A stretch of DNA of 64,000 nt, from assembly GCA_024704765.1 (NCBI GenBank), contig JAKMXF010000088.1:620001-684000 (forward strand). Direction: 5' to 3'. This document shows positions 15,001 through 23,009 of the stretch, in pieces. A model generated the notes under the pieces. That model ran no database searches. It had not been told where the DNA came from and was given only the letters and a program-made list of their open reading frames with translations. This stretch comes from Oopsacas minuta (taxonomy: Eukaryota > Porifera > Hexactinellida > Lyssacinosida > Leucopsacidae). Numbering within the stretch: position 1 is the first letter of the stretch; the number at the start of each line of letters is the position of its first letter. The position numbers and the translations under genes are program-made.

Positions 15001-18000
15001 AAAGGTAACAAATCCCAAGCCTCATTCCAAACGAATGAGGCAGAATTAATCATATTTCTTACATTCGTAGTAACATCATCTTGAACATCTTTGTGTACAG
15101 CAGGCGACACCATGAATATTAAGAACAAACACATGGCTCTTAGGGTCGCACAGAGTTGAGTGTAACTTTTCTCAGATGAAACTGTGTCCTCTTCAGAGGT
15201 GTCAAGTGGTCTCAATGAGAACAATTCTTTCCTGACTCGAAATATACTCTCATATGCTTCCAATAGTGACTCTGAAGTCTTGGCGCTAAATAGTTAATAT
15301 AATTTGCAAATTTCAATGAATATTAAATATAGTCTACTCACCCGTGTTTGTTAGCGATAATTTGTATTCTACAATGTTTGGCTATCACTGCCAGCATGCC
15401 ACATGACACCTCTCTCAACCCTATTACGTCATCGTCTGTATATGTGTCCCATTCTATAAAAACAATCAAACAAATAAACAAATATACAAACAAATATACA
15501 AACAAATAGATAAACAAGTAAACAAACAAACCTCCAAGCGTAGCAAACTGTATCAGCTGATTATAAGCCTCATAACAGCTGTGATTCTCTTCAGTACGCG
15601 CTTGCGCTAAATCTATAATCAACTTAGCAACGGAATCTGGCTCAGGAATGTCATAAGAATCAACAGCTGATTCATAAGTCAGTACACATTCAACTATTTG
15701 ATCCGCATTGGAGGGTAGAGAAGGTAGAATCTCATTGGTTGATTCCTTCCATTGAATTAAGCCTATTTAAAAAGGTAAATGCCTTTCTCCCCCCCGAGGG
15801 GTGTAGTACATACCAATCATGGTAACTATGGAAACCGGTGTTGGCAAATATATTCATGGTATACAGTGAGCACCCGTTATATCGAAGCTCAAGTGACCGC
15901 GATAATTACTTCGATATAACGGGAGTTGAGTGTTTATCTGTAAGTATTACCTTCTCTATAATTATCCTGTAAGCCGTTAGCGAACAAAACTGAATTACTC
16001 CAATCACCCACTATAGCTTCTACAGGATCCACAGGTATAGATGCTAGTTGTAGATTAAGTAACATGCCAAGAAGACATCCACAAGCCCTGTGTGTATCTA
16101 CTAACCAACACCACTCGGTTGGAAACTCAGTCGAAAGTGGAAGTGGTGATACAAGCAATGGATGAGAAATTTCTAGAATACAAAAGAATAAATTTCCAAT
16201 AATGACATATTCATGCGGCAGGTAAACTTGATGAGGTTGTTATACCTCCAATACTCCATTGGGCCTCTTGAGATTCACAGAGCATGCATATATCAGGAAT
16301 AGTTTCAACAGTCCTAGATAACTGTAGACATAGTTTTGTAATGGGATCGATTAGGTAGCTTAACTGATGTAGTGGAAATAACAATAGTCCGTGTGTAACC
16401 AATGGGATTATAGCGTTTGGAAAGTTGAGATCTACAGGGCAAGGAAAGTATAAATAGGATTGTTACACATCAATCAGTTTTTGGGAATTTACCGTTTATT
16501 AAATGTAGCTTTTCAGGATTTGTTAATGCGAGGAATTTTATTTTTTCTAAACATTCCAAACATCCAGGAAGAATCGTTTCCAAATGTTCTCTCAGAAATA
16601 TTTGTTGATTGTTAGTCTAAAATGAGTAATAAACACGTTAATAAAAAGTAAACAAAATATTGAAATCTGTGTATATGAGTTTTTCATTATGTTTATTTCA
16701 GGATTGTCATTAACAAATCCCGAGATTTCACTTTGTTCCCCCTCTCCAACAGTCCCCAACCTGGGTCATGGACGACAGTAGGTGGTCCACAGAATTTATA
16801 TAGGAATCACGGGGGCGAAAAAGGTTGGGGGAACCGCACCCTATTCTATCCGAAAACATCCATAGAAATCCCGAAGAAAAATAAATATATTACAGTGGAA
16901 TATTCCTTGACTTACCAACTCAGTTTTGATTGCAAAATTCGCGAAAATATGTTTATACAAGAGAATTAGAAAATCTCTAAAAAGTGAGATAATTTCAGGA
17001 GACATCCATTGGTTAGAAAAAGTGCTGCTGCCACTTGTGCCACTTTCAATTGGCTGGTTCTTAGATTCATCTATTTTCTTATCCTAAAATAATAAAAAAA
17101 TAGCTACAGTTAATACAAATGTTGAAGGTGTTACAGTCTACCCCCGTTATACCCAAGCTCAAGGGACCGCGATAATTACTTAGATATGAGCGGGTATTTC
17201 TATATCTAACAAGAGTTAAATTTACATATAAACAAACCATAATACAATAACCAACACAAGAATATTATACACACAAATACAAACAAACAAACAAGCTATG
17301 AGTTCGACAATATTTCAAATTTGCATTGCTGGAATAAAACGCACAACAAGCAATCAAGAATTCTCACCAAAAGACTATGAAATATGTATAACACGTGAGT
17401 CACAAATTGGTACATGGTCTCTGCCACTTTTCACACTTACAGCCAATTATGATCCCAGTGAAATGGCGCGTAATTATCTGTCACAAATAGCTGGTATTGA
17501 TTGTGGACAAATATTCTCTATAGATGTAAATAGCGAAGTGAAAGATCCGACGCATTACGTCACATTATGCTATGTGGCCACTGTGCCACATGAATCAGAA
17601 CCACAGACCAGACCATCAATTGAAGTGAAATTTGAAACACTTTCAAACACAATAGATATGTGCAATGACGCGTCCATTTTCAACCAATCACATACACAGA
17701 TTTTACGCGCCATAATTTCCTGGCTTAACGACCAACATTCCGACAAATTTATCCGAATCGATAAATTATTCAAAGGAGGAAGTGAAGCTTTTTCAATGCC
17801 AATTTCAATAAAAGCTCTCCTTGACAACCCTTTGAGCCAAAGGAATTTGGCACCAGAAGAGGATAAACTATTGGTTGCACTTGATAATCCAATATTCCAA
17901 TTTCTAATAGGAGAACAACTAACCACTTAACACCTATGAATCAATACAATCTTACCATATATGCTAATATATATTTCATCATTACATCTATTAGTTGAAT

Positions 18001-21000
18001 TAAAGTTGAGTTCTTTTGCTCGACATTTTGAATTGGGTTGCTTGGTGACATTGTGTCGGGGATTAGTGGGATTAGTAAACCAATTACTGTCTGTTCGTTG
18101 CCTAAACTGTCGAGCATGACTTGAAGTTGAATTAACTAGGAAATACAAACACGAATTACAGTTGTACCAACAAAATTACACTAAACGCTACCAAAGCAAT
18201 GTCCAACGTTTCTCCGTTTCAGATAGGCAAATTCAAAATGCAAATAAATAATTGAGTTAGACAGTTGAAAGTGTTAAAATCGAATTCTACGTCCCTGATT
18301 ACACCTAATTAGCAGGTGGAAACTAATCTCTAGGATATTTTTGAAATATTCAACTAAATGTGTGAAATATGATTAATCATATGATAAATAAGTTTGATAA
18401 TAATTAATATAGAATTGACCTCTTTAATTAGATTATGGATAGATAAACAATAATAATTAATAGAATATTTGTAGACCGTAGTTCCTATTCTCTGACACAC
18501 TAACTAATCTCCCGTTTGGAGTTATAGCTATTCCTTTGGGGTAACATAACATTCCTTGTTGGTGTCCCTCTGTTCCTATCTTGTGTAGGAGATTGCCTTC
18601 TGGAGAGAATACCCGAATTGTGTGAGAGTCCTCATCGCTAATACCAAAGTTATTAAGTGAATCTAGACAGAAGAAAAGAGGGCATAACACATCCATTCCT
18701 AGTCCACTGGTAATAAGGGAGTGTAGCTTGTGTCCTTCTAGGGTTAGCACGTGCATACAGGGGTTGTTATATGGGCACAGTATGTACACGTGGTCACGTG
18801 ACACTTTAACATCAAATGGTTTTGTCATAGACTGATGAGTAATGTTACGGAGATGGTTCAAGTCTGTGTCGTGTACGCTGATTCTGTCGTTATCCCTATC
18901 TGCTATAAACACGTGACCGATGGGATCTGTTGTTAGTTGACGAGGGAAATTGAATTGTCCGTTGTTTGATCCCACACTTCCTATCTTCCTAACAAGACTC
19001 ATATCAGTTAGTGTGAATTGGTTAATAGTGTGATCTACACAGCAGCTGACATACACATTCTCTCCATGTATAGCTATACCGTATGGCATATCCAGCTGTT
19101 CTTCACCCAGCTGATTGAGGTACTCTCCTGTATCAGAGAATATCTCTACTCTGTGATTGGAAGTATTAGCTACGAATATTTGGTTAGTAGCTTCATGTAT
19201 AGCTACACCTCGTGGATCATTCAACTGGCCAGGACCTGAACCTTTCTTCCCAGTAGCGATAGTAGACGTCTGGAATGTGGAATACTTTGGTACACTCACT
19301 AGTTCTTGCACAATATCTCCGAGGTGGGAAATACAAGTTTCTAATTCACATGTGTCACACTGCCACTTTAATACGCTCTCAATAGGATTGTTGATCCGCA
19401 GTTCTCGTAATTTGTCCTCCATCTCTTTGGTAATTCTCTCCTGCATGAACTGGAGGGGATTTTCCTTCAAATGTCCCTGTAGGTATGCTTGAGCCTCTGT
19501 CAGTTGTGTAGTCATTTCTTGTCGAGCGATCTCTGCGACTTTTTTCATCTTCTCGCATGTTGTGGACTTGTCTTAGTAGCTGAGCTCTACGGACGTTCAG
19601 TAGCCCTATGAGACCATCTATTGTGTAGTTAATGTGTGTCTCTATGGGGTCTACGACTTGAGGGGCAATAGCGAAGCGTTCTGCCATTTGATTTGTATAG
19701 AAGAAAAATTGAATTGTTGATATAGGAATTGGTTGCTAGGGAAATCTTAGTTATTTATAGCTGTTTATAATTTGCAGACAAACAAACAACTATTGTAGAT
19801 TATGTGAGTATATTTTTAGCAAAACAAACACGAGGTTATGCAAGTGTATGTCGTTGTGTCTCGTTGCTAGGAAACTGTAAGGAATGTGATAGAAAGTTCA
19901 TTCTTAGTTATTTTGTATAATGGCAACTTTACAGTTTTGAAAAACAGAATATCCAATTTCCTAAAATAATGAGATATGAAATGCTGCCTACCCGCTTGGC
20001 TAGATGCACATGATGCGATGCTGAAACAAGTACATCATTATCATTAACAGGGCCTTTCTATTTTTAATTGAGATAATATAGAGAGAGAGAGAGAGCACAG
20101 ATTTTGCCCATTTTAGTGTTACCTTCATTGAAATCACGGAAAATGTGAGCTCTGTATATATTATTCCTTTGTAAATATAGTTATACACGAACTTACTTGT
20201 CCTTTTGTTAGCTGAGTCCACTGTGAATTGTCTTTGGGAATCAGAGACCACAAGAAATGAAGTCTCTCATTTAGCGGGGGAATCAAGAGAGTAGCGCCTA
20301 GTTCTAACGTCTCGTTAACAGCCTAGAAATAGTCAATACTCTAGTCGGATGGGACATACGGTATAACGAGTTTCATTTTATTGAATAATTACTAAGAATT
20401 AACTAAAGTGGAGAATTGAATTTTACCAGCTTGAATTTGGTAATGTTGCAAACAGTAGACTCTAAATATGCGTAATTCAGGGTAAGCCCATTTTGATACA
20501 ATTAACCAATGAGTCACGGTATCGCTCGATTAACTGGAGCTATTTAATACAATCAACTCCCATTATATCAAAGCTCAAGGGACCGTGATAATTACTTCGA
20601 TGTAACCGGAGTTGACTGTACTAGTAGCATACTTGCCAACCTGAGTGAAGGAAAACGCGAGAAGTACATATTTGTATTAGGCTGAACTAGGATAAAGGGG
20701 GATATTAAAGGTTTTTGACAAGTTTTGGCGGGACAATACCCTCAACGTACGTCAGAAAATGCGAGACAGTTGGCAAGTATGTACACATGTGTCAGTTTCT
20801 GCCGAAGTGTCCCATATAACCGGTGAGCCTATTAATGGGAGCTATTAGGCTTATAAACCCACGTTTTGGATTGGCTGAGGAGTAGAAGAGTCCATCAATT
20901 TGAATAACAGCTGTCCTAGAGGTATGATCTCTTGACCAATAGAATCCTGGGAATTTGATAGGAATACTGAGCACTTTAGATGCAGTTTGAGTAGGTTTAG

Positions 21001-22971
21001 ACAGTCAACAACAAATTCAATGTTATCCCTAAACAACAAGTAAACAACAACAAAATATTATCGCTAAATACAATGATAAATAACTTACTCCAAAGAGTCA
21101 AAAGGTAGGTACGAGTCTGCATCAAAATTAGTGCAATATTTCTCTAAGAACTCTCTTAACATCTTGAAAGTGTTTTCATTCATGTCTAGGCAGAATGGCC
21201 AATTCATCTGAGAGTTATTCCTGTGAAAAATTAATATCTTTTGAAAAGTAAATATTCAAATACAGTGGAACCCCGGAAATATGATCACCCACGGGACCGA
21301 GAAAAATGGCCGTAATTTCGGGGTGGCCGTAATTGTGAAACTTGTTAATGTCTCTAGTATATTAAACGGGACTTTAAACAGTGCCCGGTATATCGAGGTG
21401 GCCGCTATTCTGGGGTGGTCGTTAAGCGGGGTTCCACTGTATATGGCAAGTTTTGGTGTGGTTTAAGTCTAGGGGTGTTAATCATTTTCACGTGATTACA
21501 ATTACAAGCAATAATATCAAACAATTACAAATATCATATTCACTCCCATCCCTAGACTTAACACCCCAAAACACAGTTATATTTCCAAACTAACAAATCT
21601 GTTGGCAAGGCTGTCCAGATAATGCTATGAGAAGTGCCAGCAGAAATTTGATTTATATTCCCTGATTCAGGTGTTATAATCTTAGTAGGTGAATATACTG
21701 GAGTGTTAGCGTGTCCAAGACCGCATTGACCGATGTTGTTACTACCCCACGCGTACACTGTGTGTTCTAGTAAATAAACAAATAAACAAACATTAATCAT
21801 ATTTATTCAAACAATCCAACTAATAAACAAACAAACAAACAAACTTTACCTTTAGTAAGAGCTAGACAATGACCATCTCCAACAGATATATCCACAATAA
21901 ACTCAAATGATAAAGTATTCATCTCCCAAGGTTCTAGACACGGACCCTCTGGCTCAGTACCTCTCCCTAGCGCGGAGCCTGACCCCCAGGAGTAGACCTA
22001 TAACATATGTAGCTGTCGTGTTAACATGTAAATTTAATTATTGTATAGAATATATTCGCACCTTTCCAGTAGTTGAAAGAGCGATTGAAACATGGTTACC
22101 AGATTGTATCTTAGATATGTGTAATCGAAGTGATGGAATTTCCTAAAATAGAATTATTAAAAGGTGTGAAATAAGTCAATATATAACTTACTCTAGGTAT
22201 CAATTGTCTGTTTGTGTTCCCATGACCAAGTTTACCTCCTTCTCCATTCCCCCAAGACCATACAGTTTTATCCTGACACAATGCCAACGTGTGTGTGTTG
22301 CCACATGACACCTGAGCCACGCCACTTAAAGTGGACACTAGTTTTGGTCTTGTGTAGGATAGCGTATCATTGTGGCCTATAAGGAAAGAAAGAATAACAT
22401 TGATAGTTTCAGTTTGTTTGTATATTTATAGTTCCATATACACCCAAATATTGGAATTATGTGTGAAAGTGTTTGTTTAATGGGATCACATAGGGACCAG
22501 GTCAGGTGTTGTTCCGATTAAGCAGTGGCTATATTAAGTGGAGTCTATTGTATGATATAAACACATAAACAAGTAAACAGACCCAGTTTTCCACTATCAC
22601 CATCTCCCCATGTGTATAGTTCTCCTTTAATAGTTATAGCTGCACTATGCTTCCAACCAACCGACACTGTCTTGATTATCTATATGAGTATAGTGTTAAT
22701 TGTTCGTGTGTTTGTTTGTTTGTTTGCTTGTTAGTTAGTTAGTTAGTTAGTTTGTTTGTTTGTTTGTTTGTTTGTTTGTTTGTTTGTCTGTTAATCTGTT
22801 CGTGTGTTAGTTTGATTGTTTACATATTTGTGTATTTGTTTGTTTGTTATTTACAGTTGATAACTTACCTTTCCAATAAAAGGCCCTTCTATTAATTTTG
22901 GAGATTTTTGTGTTGTAGAATAACCATGTCCCAATCTACCACTATCTCCTAAACACAATAATAATAATATC

Positions 22972-23009
<38 letters not shown>

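Noticed and set aside
17570-17926. Minus-strand 118-codon ORF opposite the Nudix-like gene
   Set aside because: No recognised motif and out of phase with the neighbouring HERC1 exons; the plus-strand frame is longer and has the Nudix-like pattern.
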